DNA of 64,000 nt from Scleropages formosus (GCF_900964775.1 NC_041815.1:15279489-15343488); one strand, 5' to 3'. Shown: positions 12,706-23,902, counted from the stretch's first letter. Numbers and translations: made by a program. The notes: a model not told the origin generated them from the sequence alone.

Positions 12706-13356
12706 TCAGACATAGTCCTTCCGATAGTGTCTGGAGGAAGACGCAGGCTTCGCTGCGGAGTATTCCACTGTGGACAGGACATGGGTCGGAGGTTTGCTCG
12801 GGCAGGTGCAGCTGAGCAGGCCACCCCCCAGAATCAGGAGGCAGGAGGCAGCCCATCCGAAATACAGCGAGTTCCCAAACTCGCGCTTCTGCGCCTCCTC
12901 CAGCAGCGGATCATGGAAGTCCATAATGATGACATTGGCGGTCCAGGAGATGGCCACGAGCTGCAGCAAGCCAGCCGTGATGAAAACGGCTCCAGCACTG
13001 AGGGCAATGCGTGGCTTGCTGGCCTCGCTCTCCGTGCAGTTAGTGCATTTGGCGCCAGCCACTGACAAGCAGATGCCCACCACGCAGAGCAGCATAGAGA
13101 TGATGGTGAGGGCGCGAGCCGCCTGCAGCTCCTCGGGCAGACCCAGCATGGAGTCATACACCTTGCAGTGCATCTGGCCTGTGCTCTTCACCACGCAGCT
13201 CATCCACAGGCCCTCCCAGACCACTTGAGCGATCACGATGTTCTGCCCCACATATGCTGCGACCCTCCACATGGGCAGAAAGCAGGCCACCATGACACCT
13301 AGCCAGCCCAGCACAGAGAGGGTCATCCCTAGGATCTCAAGGCCAGCTGATGGCAT
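12706..13356 (-). CDS. claudin (claudin-3/4-like), array gene 3
   Basis: Intact 216-residue claudin in one coding exon. The chosen start at 13356 gives MPSAGLEILG, which aligns with other claudins; an in-frame ATG 42 bases upstream would add an unusual 14-residue extension (MGETWRLERPGG...) and is less likely. Visible are TM1, the first loop with W, GLW and CVVKSTGQMHC (both cysteines present), TM2 and KCTNC, TM3, a second loop reading DFHDPL instead of the usual DFYNPL, and TM4 with CTCPS. The tail ends YRKDYV, a claudin-3-like PDZ motif. It is the most divergent of the minus-strand trio (for example AAYVGQNIVIAQ instead of [12 protein letters not shown]). A 20-base G run lies between the TATA box and the ATG. 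Confidence 0.95.
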   Translation of the reverse strand: MPSAGLEILGMTLSVLGWLGVMVACFLPMWRVAAYVGQNIVIAQVVWEGLWMSCVVKSTGQMHCKVYDSMLGLPEELQAARALTIISMLLCVVGICLSVAGAKCTNCTESEASKPRIALSAGAVFITAGLLQLVAISWTANVIIMDFHDPLLEEAQKREFGNSLYFGWAASCLLILGGGLLSCTCPSKPPTHVLSTVEYSAAKPASSSRHYRKDYV

Positions 13357-13461
13357 TGTTAGTCCTCCGGGTCTCTCTAGTCTCCAGGTCTCTCCCAAGT
13401 GCTCCTCTCAAGACGAGATATTGAATCTCCACCGCTGAGCGTCGAGGCTGAGTTTTTTTTT

Positions 13462-13481
13462 GGGGGGGGGGGGGGGGGGGG
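13462..13481. repeat. 20-base G homopolymer beside a T run
   Basis: Nine T (13453-13461) followed by 20 uninterrupted G on the plus strand, about 105 bases upstream of the ATG of claudin gene 3. On the transcribed sense strand this is poly-C followed by poly-A and would fall in the 5' leader if the TATA box at 13520 is used. The G strand could form a quadruplex. Confidence 0.85.
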
Positions 13482-13519
13482 CAGGGAGACAAAGCATGAG
13501 AGGAAACAGATTCTACCTT

Positions 13520-13526
13520 CTTTATA
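13520..13526 (-). promoter_or_regulatory. TATA box of claudin gene 3
   Basis: Minus-strand CACTATAAAGAAG, 164-170 bases upstream of the ATG at 13356. Spacing resembles that of the TATA box of claudin gene 1. Confidence 0.55.
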
Positions 13527-14730
13527 GTGCTAAGAAGACAGAAGGTGGAGTCAGGTGGAGATGGAATCATGTTTGCGCTGAAACAGAACCAAATCATGGA
13601 CAATGCCATAATCAGCATCTCTGATACAGCTGGAAGGATTCTGTCCAGCAAATAGAATTCCTTTAGAGGAGCCATGCAAGAGCATAATAAAAACAATGTC
13701 TCCAGATTTAATGTAAATTTATATACTACATGCTTTGGGTTTTCATTCTACAAAATCTAATAATTGTTTTGAAACGTGTTGTATCATTAATGGGATTAGG
13801 GTTATGGCTATCAAGAGGTTCGAGGACCCAAAACGTATCCCATGTTTTTAAATGTTGAATACGAAGTCAGTAATAAGAGTTCATTTAGATGTTTGCAGGG
13901 ACAATTCATTTGGAAGTTTTTATGCTGCTTCAGATTAAACATTAAAAAAAAAAAACCCATAGTGTTCAAGGATTCCTGACGTTTTTATGCAGGAAAAAAT
14001 CCACCAAACCTGTTTTTTGCTTTTTACACGTCTGTTATATTAAATGTAAAGCTTTGTTAAAGTTTGTTCGTTGACAAAGATTGCTTTCTGGACTGCTTTT
14101 CTCTTTTAACCTTGAATAGAAAAGTGCTGAATCACTATATCAGTTAGAGTGGTGGTTTAGGAACAAACACACCTTTTGTTTCCTGTGAGCCCAGGCCTAT
14201 CATTCAATCTGGGATATTAGTCCTCTTTGAGACCATGAGTATCTTGTTCCGCGCTAAAGCAATGGAGCCATAGTACTTTTAAAGAGAGACTTGCTTGTTG
14301 TACGCCTTCAAACTGAAATGACAGAAAAATGAATAATTTAAGACTGTTCCAGCTCTAAAATAAACTGGCATTAAAACGTGGAGCCGTTACAGTGCGTTAC
14401 TCAACCTGCTTACCAGTGATGCGGCAGGGGTACGAGTAGATAGCTCCCACCTCCCAACACACAGTGCAGTATTGCGTCACCTTCTCCCTGCCAATAGCTT
14501 CATGTTTCTAGACAGAACTTGTTTTGTTTAGAGGATAATCCAAAACAACAGCAAAGGCTGATCCAGTTAGAGAATAAAACCTCCTAGGAATTATGAATCA
14601 TGGATGAGTTGGTCGTTCTGTGTTTCACATTTTGAAAGTACTCGGTTTGGAGGTGTTTTCTTCATTCAACTGTGTCAGTTATCGAGGACTATGTGGTTTT
14701 ATCAATTACATCATAAGGTTTATACCGACG
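13527..14730. other. intergenic, no gene seen
   Basis: Left part of the centre separating the minus-strand and plus-strand claudin blocks. No coding motif or repeat family is recognised. Confidence 0.5.
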
Positions 14731-14890
14731 CGGGTGCGGTGGTGCAGCGGGTTTGGCCGGGTCCTGCTCTCTGGCAGGTCTGGGGTTCGAGTCTTGCTTG
14801 GGGTGCCCTGCATCCTGTGTTGCTGGGTTAGGGTCCAGCTTGCCACAACCCCACTTGGGACAAGCGGTTTCATCAAATGTGTGTGTGTGG
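14731..14890 (+). repeat. shortened (TG)n-tailed SINE copy
   Basis: tRNA-like head CGGGTGCGGTGGTGCAGCGGG, B box GGTTCGAGTC, then a jump from GGGGTGCCCTGCATCCTGTG straight into the 3' part, ending GGGACAAGCGGTTTC and (TG)n. The central CGTCCTGGGTGTGTCCC block is deleted. Possible duplication GGTTTATAC (14717) / GGTTTACAC (14890), 8 of 9. Confidence 0.75.
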
Positions 14891-15829
14891 GTTTACACTG
14901 GCTGGTTTAAGTTTGACTGGCTAATGAGTACCAAGCCAGACCAATATGTGGTATGCCTCGAAGAAAGTTGTAAATAAGACTGAAAGGCAGTTGATATTTC
15001 CTGTGTAACACAAATATTTGCAGTCAGGGAATATCTTTTTCTTTATCATTTTGCAATTTTCTTTACTGGACATACTTACATTACATATTTTTGGTGTAGT
15101 ATGTGAAAGTCCCAAACTTGAGAAGCTGTGCTTGTTCTGAGGTCGAAGTTGTTAGGTGCACGGGATTATTCCAGTTGCAAACCTCTTTCACTAACATATA
15201 ATCAGTACTGTAAGTGATTTCTCAAGCTATTTTCCTGTAGGAAGATGTGATTTTGTTTCTCAGTTCAAGGAAGACTTTCAAATGAGTTTCATTTAGGTAA
15301 GGTGTATTACATTGACGCAAAGGAAAATTTCTCTATTTGTAATGTAACTGGAAGCTGGAATTCCATAAGCGTCAAAATTGCTCAATGTGCTTTATTATAT
15401 TCAGAATACAGGTCTCACAGGAAGCACTTCTAACTCTTAAAAGAAAGACCTCTTAATAGGGAACGTATAGGCCTAACTCCAAAGGGGGCTACCATGCAAT
15501 GATTTGTTTTCTATATCAGGAAACCCAAAAATAATTTTATATTGCTCTGGGAATCAGTTAACTTTTGCAACTTAATCTGAACCAAAAGGAAACCTCATTT
15601 CTGGGTCACCTCCTAAAGTATTCCCTTTGTCAAAAGGACATTCACTTTAGAATGGCTCTTAAGTGTATGCAATTATCTATTTAATTTGGCCCAAGAAGGT
15701 TTTAGGGTTTGGTAAGTAATTACATACATTTACTCTACACAGAGGGAGGAACACATGGTCTGAGGTTTAATACTAGCAGCTCCTGGGGACAGAAGTAAAG
15801 ATTTGGACAAATTAACCAAACCATCCATC
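14891..15829. other. intergenic, no gene seen
   Basis: No coding motif or recognised repeat. Composition resembles the surrounding AT-rich DNA. Confidence 0.5.
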
Positions 15830-16020
15830 CGTCAGTCGACAACAACCACTTATCCTGAACAGGGTCATGGTGAATCGAAGCCAAACCCCGCAACACAGGG
15901 TGCAAGGCGGAAGGGGGAGGGGACACACCCAGGACGGGATGCCAGTCCATTCGCAAGGCATCCCAAACAGGGCTCGAACCCCAGCCTTGCCACACAGTGG
16001 GCACCAGCTGAACCTGCCGT
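15830..16020 (-). repeat. old diverged copy of the (TG)n-tailed SINE family
   Basis: Recognisable from CACCCAGGACGGGATGCCAGTCC and the degenerate B-box region. The head is scrambled (GGGCACCAGCTGAACC) and there is no TG tail. It abuts the Tc1-like remnant that follows. Confidence 0.7.
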
Positions 16021-16054
16021 GATTAACCAAACCATGTAACAATATATTAACATG

Positions 16055-17400
16055 AGGGACCTAATATAGAGTAAGGCCACCCTATGCCTTCAGAACAACT
16101 TCAGTCCTTGTAGGAATACTGTTACAAAAGTACTGAACTGTGTGCAGTGGGATATTGCACCATTCCTCAAGAAGAAAAGCCACCACTTCTTTGAGTGATG
16201 AAAGAGGTGTGCATCTGCTTTGCATGCTCTCTTTGAGAGCTTCCCAAAAAGGTTCAGTGACACTTAGATCTAGTGATTGTGGAGGTCATGGAAGGCATTT
16301 GACTCCATCCTGGTGTTCATAATCCTGGAATTTGGGAGCATCTTGAGGAAACACTGTTTGTCCACGCAGAGCAATCATCAGACCTAATGAGTCCTGTGAG
16401 ATTTCTGCCCGTAACATTACAGAACCCCACACCATGTTTAACAGCTGGCAACAGACAATGTTGGTTTCTCCAAACATAGACTCGTCCAGATGTACGAAAG
16501 AGGCCATATCCCTTTTTTCCATTGTTCAGGGGTCCAGGTTTTGTGCTCCTTACACCTGATTATATGTCTCCTACGTTGGCTTTGGATACACAACTCTGAT
16601 TTGGGAGCCCTGCCATAGATTCCTGTCACGACAGGCCGAGAGAACTGGGACGGAAAGACCTAAGTGTGGAGTCGTTCATCTGGAGTCAGAGGATCAGGCA
16701 AGTTCTCGGTATCAAGGACAGGCGGAGGGTCGGTCGAACAGCGGTCAGGGTCAGAGCGGGATTCCATGGGTGAGGTCAGAAGACGAAGCAAAGAGTCGGT
16801 CGAACGGCAATCGGAGTTGAAACGAAGATCTGTGGATGTGGTCGAGAAACAAAGCTAGGGGTCAAAACCAGAGAACGTGAACTCAGAACTGGAGATGTGT
16901 AAGAGTGCGGAGTCACAAGGAAGGACGGTTGTCCCTGACGAGATTCCACAAAGGTATGGGAGCTGAGGAGGGTCTTTTAAAGGGTGAGCGGTTAATCAGG
17001 TGCTGGAGCAGAGTCAGGTGTTGTCGGTTGAGTTGTGGGCGTGGACATGACAATTCCAGCTTTGTGACGCTCAAGACATAGAGTTTTTACTGCGACTGAG
17101 TCAAAGAGGTTCCAATGAAATTGCTATGCTAAATTTTTCTGGCATTTAGCAGCTGTCCTGTAAGGTGTCTACCTCTGTCAGTGAGCTTCAATTTGTGACC
17201 ACTGTTTATCTTCATCGATGCAGTTTGTCCATGTTTGGCATATGCTGTGATTACTTTGGAAACTGTTCTTCTTAACACATTAAATAATTCTGCAGGTTTT
17301 GTGAGAGGCACCTGCAATTCTGACACCAACTATCTGCCCTCTTTGTAACTGTTAGTTGCCTCATGTTGCTTTGAAAACTCATATATCGAAGTGCTAATTG
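16055..17400 (-). mobile_element. degenerate Tc1-like DNA transposon with a nested insertion
   Basis: Minus-strand fragments match Tc1-type transposase in order. An N-terminal helix-turn-helix piece (17329-17129) contains RRTVSKVITAYAKHG and LTDRGRHL. After an interruption comes a catalytic-core piece with HKTWTPEQWKKGIW and TLSVAS, and then VFPQD. Several frames are used and stops are present, so no product is possible. The first catalytic Asp (in family WSDES) is not evident. A 429-base element interrupts it at 16624-17052. Terminal repeats are not clear, so the ends are approximate. Confidence 0.75.
16624..17052. mobile_element. MITE-like element nested in the Tc1-like remnant
   Basis: A 429-base insertion bounded by TGTCACGAC on the left and GACATGACA on the right, imperfect terminal inverted repeats (TGTCACGAC against TGTCATGTC). 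It is flanked on both sides by ATTCC (16619-16623 and 17053-17057), a 5-base target duplication. The interior repeats GGTCGGTCGAAC-like phrases and has no transposase. The Tc1-like sequence resumes after it. Superfamily not determined. Confidence 0.7.
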
Positions 17401-17419
17401 TCAGATCTCCTTAATAGGT

Positions 17420-20133
17420 GGCACATACTGCTAACTAGGAATCAACCTAATGTGACTCACTTTCGCAGGTACATTTGTCATTGTAGTTTAGTTAAAAACT
17501 GCTTTTTCCTATGGTGATTGCATTGTTTTCTCTGCCCTTTGTATGAATCTGTAGGACTGAGCCCAAGGCACAGGGTGTGGGGAAGCGCCCCTTCGTGGGA
17601 GCAATGGACATTACACACTGAGCTGGATGTGCACTGTGGTCCACTACACTGCATATAGGAATGCTATGTTAAGGTAATATAAAACAGAAAAAGTAGTGGT
17701 ACATATGACACTCAAATACACATACGCATAAATATATAAATCTACAGTGCCAGACATGGTTGTTATTAAATAAACATATACTATTACAGATTTCTAAACT
17801 TAGTGCAATCAAAACTCCTCCCGTCATTAAAACCCAAAGTGAGCACATTCTGACACATGGCAGATCACAGGAGATCAAAAAAAGTGGTTGCAGTTCTGCC
17901 GAAAGAGAAGAATTGCATATTTTTTGCCTGCTGCAAGAGGCAGGGGTTGGTGGGACATGTCGTCTCTTGTTCGCAGGCATTGTCCCCCCATCTCCCTCTG
18001 GTGACTCACAAAAAAGCCATTCACGAACAAGCATGCAATACGTTCACCGTGAGGAGCCATTGCCATGGGTACGTGAGTGCACCTTGGAGCGCCGTTATGG
18101 TAACGTGGAGCCTAATCAAGATAAAATTCCAGCTTGTTTAGTGTCCAGAAAACACGTTACTGCAGCACAAAATGCATGACATCCTCTAACAGATATTTCA
18201 TTCTGTATTTGACACTTGTACTGTTGTTGCCAAAAAGTCACAGGCAGTTTTATCACAATGTCAAGGAGCCCAAGTTGCGTGATTTTAAAGAAGTGGTAGA
18301 AAAAAATGAATTCTTGTCACATACATCTACTTGTACGTGTACCGGCGCAGAAAGTAAACGACTTTTCGTGTTGAGGCAGGAAAGAGCTGCGTCCCACGGG
18401 CCCTGGGATGCGCCCACATATTGTGCAACTGACCCAGGCAGACCTATTTTCATCTTCTCTTCGCTCCTTGCGTGACAAGAACATCCTGAGGACATGTCCC
18501 CGTGTTTTCCATTTTCACACGGCAAAGGCCAGTTGAATAATCCTGCCAAGTCAACATGTTGAAACAATGTGTAGTCATAACACATCTGACATTTTAAGCA
18601 ATGATTTTAATATTGTTACTACTGCTTTAACAGACAGTCATGACCCATCACTATGGAAATTTTAACTGTTGTTCAGACAGACTTTGTCACTCAAGGGACT
18701 TTTGTGCTTACAACCACCATCATATGATTATGACTGGTCACTGAAACTGTGACGGCATGGTTCCAAAGAAGATCGGGATCATGACATAAGAGCGGCAAAA
18801 GATATTCACTGATAACCTTAGACGGATGAGATCATAGCATACTGTACATTCAGGCTATTTTAACTACTTTAGCTGCTTTAGCTGGTTCCATCTAGAAGAT
18901 ACACAACAACACAGAGATGAACCGCTCCAGAAGTTTGCTGGGATTTTGGATTCCAGCCAGCAACAGGTTGAAAAAAAGGGTGTGAGCAAGCCTGGAAAAA
19001 TAACGGCATTTTACATTTTCAGGCAGGATTTTCCCACACATAAAAGTGCCTCAGGTACTTGTTAGTCATACCAGCGAAGATCTGGGTGCATTACAATTAT
19101 TAGTCTTAACAGTGCTGTGTCGCTCAAACTTTTTGTGTTCCTATTCTGCAGGGTAAAGAGCAAACAAAGTCAACATTTCTCCTACAACGGTGTCGATTTA
19201 AAGATCACTGCCATGCTTTAACCGACCAAATAGACCCCATAATCTTTCACCTCTGGAATTTTTACCATTAGGCAAAAAGTGAAGAAAAACATCTGTAACT
19301 CAAAGGAGAATGTAGTTGCTTTCGAAAGTTGCTTTCAAGAAACCAGATTCAAGTTAGCCTGAGACACATTGCACAGATAGGGGGGTCTTCTTACACATTT
19401 ACGACAGACATCTCGCTCCAGTATCCTGACCTCGAACAGCAGGCCCTCAGAAGGAAGCCCCTTACAATATTCTCGATGAAAACACGATATCCTCAAAAAC
19501 ATCTTTCTTCAGCTCCTTATTTGTGGAAATTCCACCATGGGTACCTATGCTTGCAACTCTATCTTCAGGTCAGTACCAGTGAACTTTTAATGAGCTGCCT
19601 GGCAAAATGGGCCCTTTATTGTCCTGGCTGCCGTTCTGGCATTTGAAACAGTGCTCCCTTTCATTGGAGCAGCAGTCTGCTTGTTTGAGGAGATATCTCT
19701 CTTTTTCATTCTTTTTTAAACACTCCAATGGCCACATATTCACAACGGTCTTGGTTTGTTTACCAGCTCGCCACCATTTCCCCTTGTCTCTGTCCCGCAA
19801 ACATCTCCAAAAGGACGAGGGACTTTGACACACCAGAAAGCAAACCAGCGTTTGACTGAAGAAGTTCTGGACGTGAATAGCTCTCCAAAGATTTTGACGG
19901 CAGGTGGCAGGTCAGTGACTTTTCTATCTTTCTACTTGTCTGTGAAACAGATGCGCTGCTGCACTTTGAAACATACAGCATGTTTCAGTGGCGAATACTA
20001 TTGCAAGTTTGGGATGGACATTTGGGAAGAACAAGAATGAGCAATACTTGAAAAAACACTCAACTGGGTGTCACCTGTGGTTGCTCTGATGCCAGTGGCT
20101 TATTTTTTTTCATTGAAATCATCTCAGGGATAC
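17420..20133. other. intergenic, no gene seen
   Basis: Centre of the claudin-free interval. Overlapping open frames occur around 17.76-18.18 kb on both strands (longest 139 codons), but none has a recognisable motif or clear splice context. No repeat family recognised. Confidence 0.45.
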
Positions 20134-20146
20134 ATCTTTGCAGTTT

Positions 20147-20444
20147 GGCAGCACAGCGATGCAGCGAGTCACGCTGCCGCCTCACAGCCCCTGGGTGGTG
20201 CAAGAAAAAATGGGGTTTGTCCAGCTGCTCTGGATTCCCTCCACAGTCCAAAGACATGCAGTTCAGGTGAACTGGTGTCTCTAAATTCCCTTTAGGGTCT
20301 GTGTGTATGTGTGGCTACCCTACGATGGACTGATGTCCCGCTCCGAGTGTACCCCCCTCAGCCTTGCGTCCAGTGCTTCTGGGATAGGCTTCGGATCACC
20401 GCGACCCTGCCCAGGACAAAGCGGTTCTGAAATTGGATGGATGG
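20147..20444 (+). repeat. V-domain SINE ending in (GGAT)n
   Basis: tRNA-like head (GGCAGCACAGCGATGCAGCGAG), then the central vertebrate V-domain phrase CCACAGTCCAAAGACATGC, then a 3' part ACAAAGCGGTTCTGAAATTGG leading into GGATGGATGGA. Near duplications ATCTTTGCAGTT (20134) and ATCTTTGTGGTT (20445) flank it, 10 of 12. The V-domain is known from the V-SINE superfamily of fishes. The tail resembles that of RTE-type fish LINEs; that link is inference. Confidence 0.75.
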
Positions 20445-20668
20445 ATCTTTGTGGTTATGACTTAATTCTGGCACGTCTCAGGGATTGCATGGGTTAAGTG
20501 TACGACTTCTTACCGTGCAAAAGTAAATGCAGCTCTCCATTAAGGTTCAGTTTGTCTGGGGTGGAAAACACAAAATTGCCAAATTTTTATTTGTGAAGAC
20601 ATACTGTGTTGACCCTTGTTAAAATAAGAAATGCTGATGTAAATTGCACATTAAAAGTAACTTACCAC

Positions 20669-20860
20669 GGGACAGCAGGTAGTGTGGTGGTTAGAGCTGC
20701 TGCCTTTGGACCCACAGGTTCAGATCTCACCTCTGACTATGACACTCATGAATAAAGTGCTCTGATAAAATTCCCCAGCTGTACAAATGGATAAATAGTT
20801 ATAAGTACCTTAACACTGTAAGCTGGTTTGGAGGAAAGTATCGGCTAAACAAATACGTAT
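20669..20860 (+). repeat. tRNA-derived SINE, second family
   Basis: Head GACAGCAGGTAGTGTGGTGG, B-box-like GGTTCAGATCTCACC, middle CCCAGCTGTACAAATGGATAA, and tail TGGTTTGGAGGAAAGTATCGG. Related copies are at 26523, 49935, 50465 and (reverse) 41207. The tail resembles the L2-like LINE tail at 59243. Confidence 0.65.
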
Positions 20861-22180
20861 AATTTTAAAAAAACTTTTTCAAAATCAATGATTCCATGTA
20901 TTGGATTTGCCTAGCATTCAAAAATGATAATTTCTAAGTTCAACATGTTCAAGTTCATTATTACTACACGGGATATTACGTCTTTCTTGCGGGCAGGAAT
21001 TATGAATGAAATATTATAAAATATTAAAATATACTAAAATATTACAGTCATACTATACTAAGAAAGCCATGAAAACCAAATACATCATAACAAAAGCAAC
21101 TCATGGAATTGTTGAAGTAAAAGTTTCAAAAGCACATGTTAATGAAATAGAAGAAATACCTTCTGTTATTTAATGATAAAAATAAAAAAAATTTGAGTTG
21201 TACTGAAATTTATTTATCGCAAAAGTTTGCTTATCAATGTAAAAAAAATTGCATTCAGTGAGTGGGGAAGGGCGTTTTTCTGATGATTCTCACATGGTTT
21301 CACCTGTTCTTTTTTCCCAGCCAGTGTCTTTACTGTGAAACTTTGCTACTAGTTTGGACTTGTTACTCCAGTATCAATAGTTTATGGAGCCCATTGCGCA
21401 GCGGAGACCCGAAGGAATCTGGCAAATAGCTCTCTCTTTATTTTTTCTACATTTTCAGTTGTCACCGCACTGCTTCTCTTTAACAAACCCCTTCATTTGT
21501 CTACATTTAACCATTTTTGTCTTGAAGCGAGCATCCCGACAAACCATTGAAAAAAATAAAAATAACATGAATAGAGAAAGTCTAAAATGCTAAAGTAGAA
21601 TGATAACTATTATTAAATAACTCCTATTTAAACACACAAACAAACGTTATTAATAAAAAATAACAAGATAGGCATGTGCTAGCTCTCAGGTCTCCTTGTT
21701 TCCCTTCAACGCAAGCACTCTTCTTTTGAATTATCCCTGTGTTTCCAGAAACAGGAGGACAGCTCTCAATAGTGCCTTATGTCTGGATTTCGTGTTCTGA
21801 TTATTTGTCACACAACTATTATGCGTGACCGCTTGATTTTTGTGTTTTATTGTGTTTTTACATTTTTTACTCTGCCTTGATGCGCACGCACAAATCCTGT
21901 CTGTTAACAAAAATAAATACACAGAAAAGAAATAATATATCGCTTGAAGAAATGTAAAGAAAAGGAAAATATGGCTAATTCACTTTGCGAAATCAATAGA
22001 AACTGTGATGCAAAACAAAGTGGGATGCCTCTGACCATATGTGGGCATTTTACCGTTTGCTTGATGCTCGAAAAGAGCTGGAATGACTCATTAAGGGACG
22101 AGGAGTGGGAAGGTTCCATGGTGACGCTGCAGCGACTACGCCAGAGGGGATCCCAACCATTCGGAATGCCACACCCCTCT
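20861..22180. other. AT-rich intergenic upstream of claudin gene 4
   Basis: Strongly AT-rich with short A and T tracts. No gene or repeat recognised. The last 150 bases become GC-richer toward the claudin gene 4 promoter. Confidence 0.5.
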
Positions 22181-22200
22181 CAGGTGCTTATAAGCACCTG
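22181..22200. promoter_or_regulatory. perfect 20-base palindrome: TATA-like core between two E-boxes
   Basis: CAGGTGCTTATAAGCACCTG reads identically on both strands. It consists of a CAGGTG E-box, a TTATAA core and a CACCTG E-box, 113-132 bases upstream of the claudin gene 4 ATG, which is where the TATA boxes of sister genes lie. CACCTG/CAGGTG boxes are the known binding sites of Snail/Slug and ZEB repressors, which repress several mammalian claudin genes. Use here is inference. Confidence 0.65.
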
Positions 22201-22312
22201 TGGTGCGACTGTGGGCACAACGACTGAGAAGAGGCTCTCAGCTGGAAGCACAGCCACCGATTTGCTTCAGACAAACTTCTTTTGAGGGAAAACACGCTAG
22301 AAACGTCCCACA

Positions 22313-22939
22313 ATGGTTTCCGCTGGACTCCAGATGCTTGGATCTGCCCTGGGAGTCATCGGCTGGATCGGAGCCATCGTGGCCTGCGCAGTGCCCATGT
22401 GGAAGGTGACCGCTTTCATCGGGGAGAACATTGTGACGGCACAGACTGCTTACGAGGGCATCTGGATGAGTTGCATCATGCAGAGCACAGGTCAGACGCA
22501 GTGCAAGGTGTACGATTCCATGCTAGCACTGTCCCAGGACCTGCAGGCTGCCCGTGCCCTCATCATCATCGCCATCATAGCAGGCGTCGTGGGCATACTC
22601 CTGGCTACGGCAGGGGGCAAGTGCACCAACTGTGTTGAAGATGAGTCCTTAAAGGCTAAGATCGGAATCGCTTCCGGAGCCGTGTTCATCACTGCTGGAG
22701 TGCTCTGCCTCATCCCCATCTGCTGGACAGCGAACATCATCATCCGTGACTTCTACAACCCTTTGGTGCCCTCGGCACAGAAGCGGGAGATTGGGGCAGC
22801 TCTGTACATCGGCTGGGCTGCCTCCGCTCTGATGATCATCGGGGGAGCCCTGCTGTGCTGCAACTGCCCGCCCAAGGAAACCTCATACGCTGCCAAGTAT
22901 TCAACAGCGAGGTCCGGCGCTCCGGGACAGAGGGTCTGA
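22313..22939 (+). CDS. claudin (ZF-A89/claudin-4-like), array gene 4
   Basis: Intact 208-residue claudin in one coding exon, the first gene of the plus-strand block. [10 protein letters not shown] leads into TM1. The first loop carries W, the variant GIW (EGIWMSC) and both cysteines ([11 protein letters not shown]). TM2 is followed by KCTNC, then TM3, a second loop with DFYNPL, TM4 and CCNCPP. The short tail ends APGQRV: the usual Tyr before the final Val is replaced by Arg, so ZO-type PDZ binding may be weaker or different. Expected role is a tight-junction strand component. The nearest relatives in the window are array genes 5 and 7. A palindromic E-box/TATA element precedes it and an ATTAAA signal follows at 23187. 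Subtype within the claudin-3/4 group is not resolved. Confidence 0.96.
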   Translation: MVSAGLQMLGSALGVIGWIGAIVACAVPMWKVTAFIGENIVTAQTAYEGIWMSCIMQSTGQTQCKVYDSMLALSQDLQAARALIIIAIIAGVVGILLATAGGKCTNCVEDESLKAKIGIASGAVFITAGVLCLIPICWTANIIIRDFYNPLVPSAQKREIGAALYIGWAASALMIIGGALLCCNCPPKETSYAAKYSTARSGAPGQRV

Positions 22940-23186
22940 AGGTGTCACTCTCAAGTGTGACTCAAGATCAAGTGTTAAAAATTGTCTTCCCTTCAGACCT
23001 CTGAAATGGACACATAACAGCCCTGTTTACACGTTCCACGGCAACGTGTGCACTTCTCTGTTGCATTAATCCACCAAGAGACCTATGATATATCAGACTG
23101 AAATTCATTCATGTGAGCCATGCTGCCCTCATGGAGAACTGTGACAGGCTCGTTCAAAAAGTTTTTATCACCGTTTGCCTGTCTGT

Positions 23187-23192
23187 ATTAAA
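23187..23192 (+). terminator. likely polyadenylation signal of claudin gene 4
   Basis: ATTAAA about 250 bases after the stop, followed by a T/G-rich stretch. An AATAAA further on at about 23276 is an alternative. Confidence 0.5.
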
Positions 23193-23317
23193 GTCCATTG
23201 TTTATACTATGTAATAGCTTACTGTTGTATTGTTTTGTTCATTTATATTTCTATATTATGTATTATATTTTTATGAATAAACTAAGTTATAGCAAATTCC
23301 TTCCGTTTAATATGTTA

Positions 23318-23655
23318 ATTTATTCATTGTCAGCAGCTGTTTGTCCAATGCAGGGTCACAGTGGTCTGGATCTTATCCCAGAAGCATAACGCACTGAGGA
23401 TGGGTCACCAGTACTTTGCAGGGCAATATCACTCACACACACACAGACTCACAGACACACACATTACAGGAAGCATCTAGCGTCGTAAGATCACCTAAAA
23501 AACATATCTTTGTACTGTGGGAAGAAACAGGAGCACCGAAAGTAAACCTAAGTTAACATGGGGAGAACATGCAAACTCCACAGTTAAAATCCAACCTGAA
23601 CCCACAGCCCAAAAACTGTGAGGCACAAGTGCTACTCTCTATACCATAGTGCCGT
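23318..23655 (-). repeat. old V-domain SINE
   Basis: On the minus strand the order is a decayed tRNA-like head, GGAGTTTGCATGTTCTCCCC, the V-domain (TTTCTTCCCACAGTACAAAGA), and a 3' part ending TGTTTGTCC-like sequence. An internal CACACACA stretch is present. It is more diverged than the copies at 28919 and 44790. Confidence 0.6.
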
Positions 23656-23705
23656 TCCTTATTTATATAATGTTAGTTAATCACAAGCCAATATCACACA
23701 CACAC

Positions 23706-23902
23706 ACGTTGGCTGAAGCCGCTCGACCCGAGCGGGGTCGCGGCGAGCCAGAGCCTAACCCTGCAACACCGGACGTAGGGCTGAGGGGACACACCCAGGA
23801 CAGGATGCCAGTCCATCACAAGGCACCCCAAGCGGGACTCGAACCCCAGACCCACCAGAGAGCAGGACCCTTTCAATCCGCTGCGTCACCGCGCCCCACG
23901 TT
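23706..23902 (-). repeat. (TG)n-tailed SINE, 5'-extended copy at 23.7 kb
   Basis: Same family body (GGTTCGAGTCCCGCTTGGGG, CCTGGGTGTGTCCC), with a short CA tract on its left. The 3' end reads CGAGCGGCTTCAGCC rather than the usual AAGCGGTTCTGAAAA. On the 5' side of its head (23903-23970) lies a roughly 68-base segment that also precedes the head of the copy at 42228. Beyond that is a fragment of another SINE head at 23971-23992. Confidence 0.75.

Noticed and set aside
17669-18179. Overlapping 121-139-codon frames on both strands
   Set aside because: No motif, no splice context and atypical composition. Length alone is within chance for a 64 kb window.
13600-22180. Search for a decayed tenth claudin in the central gap
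   Set aside because: No frame in this interval shows claudin loop or tail motifs such as GLW, QMQC or CPP.
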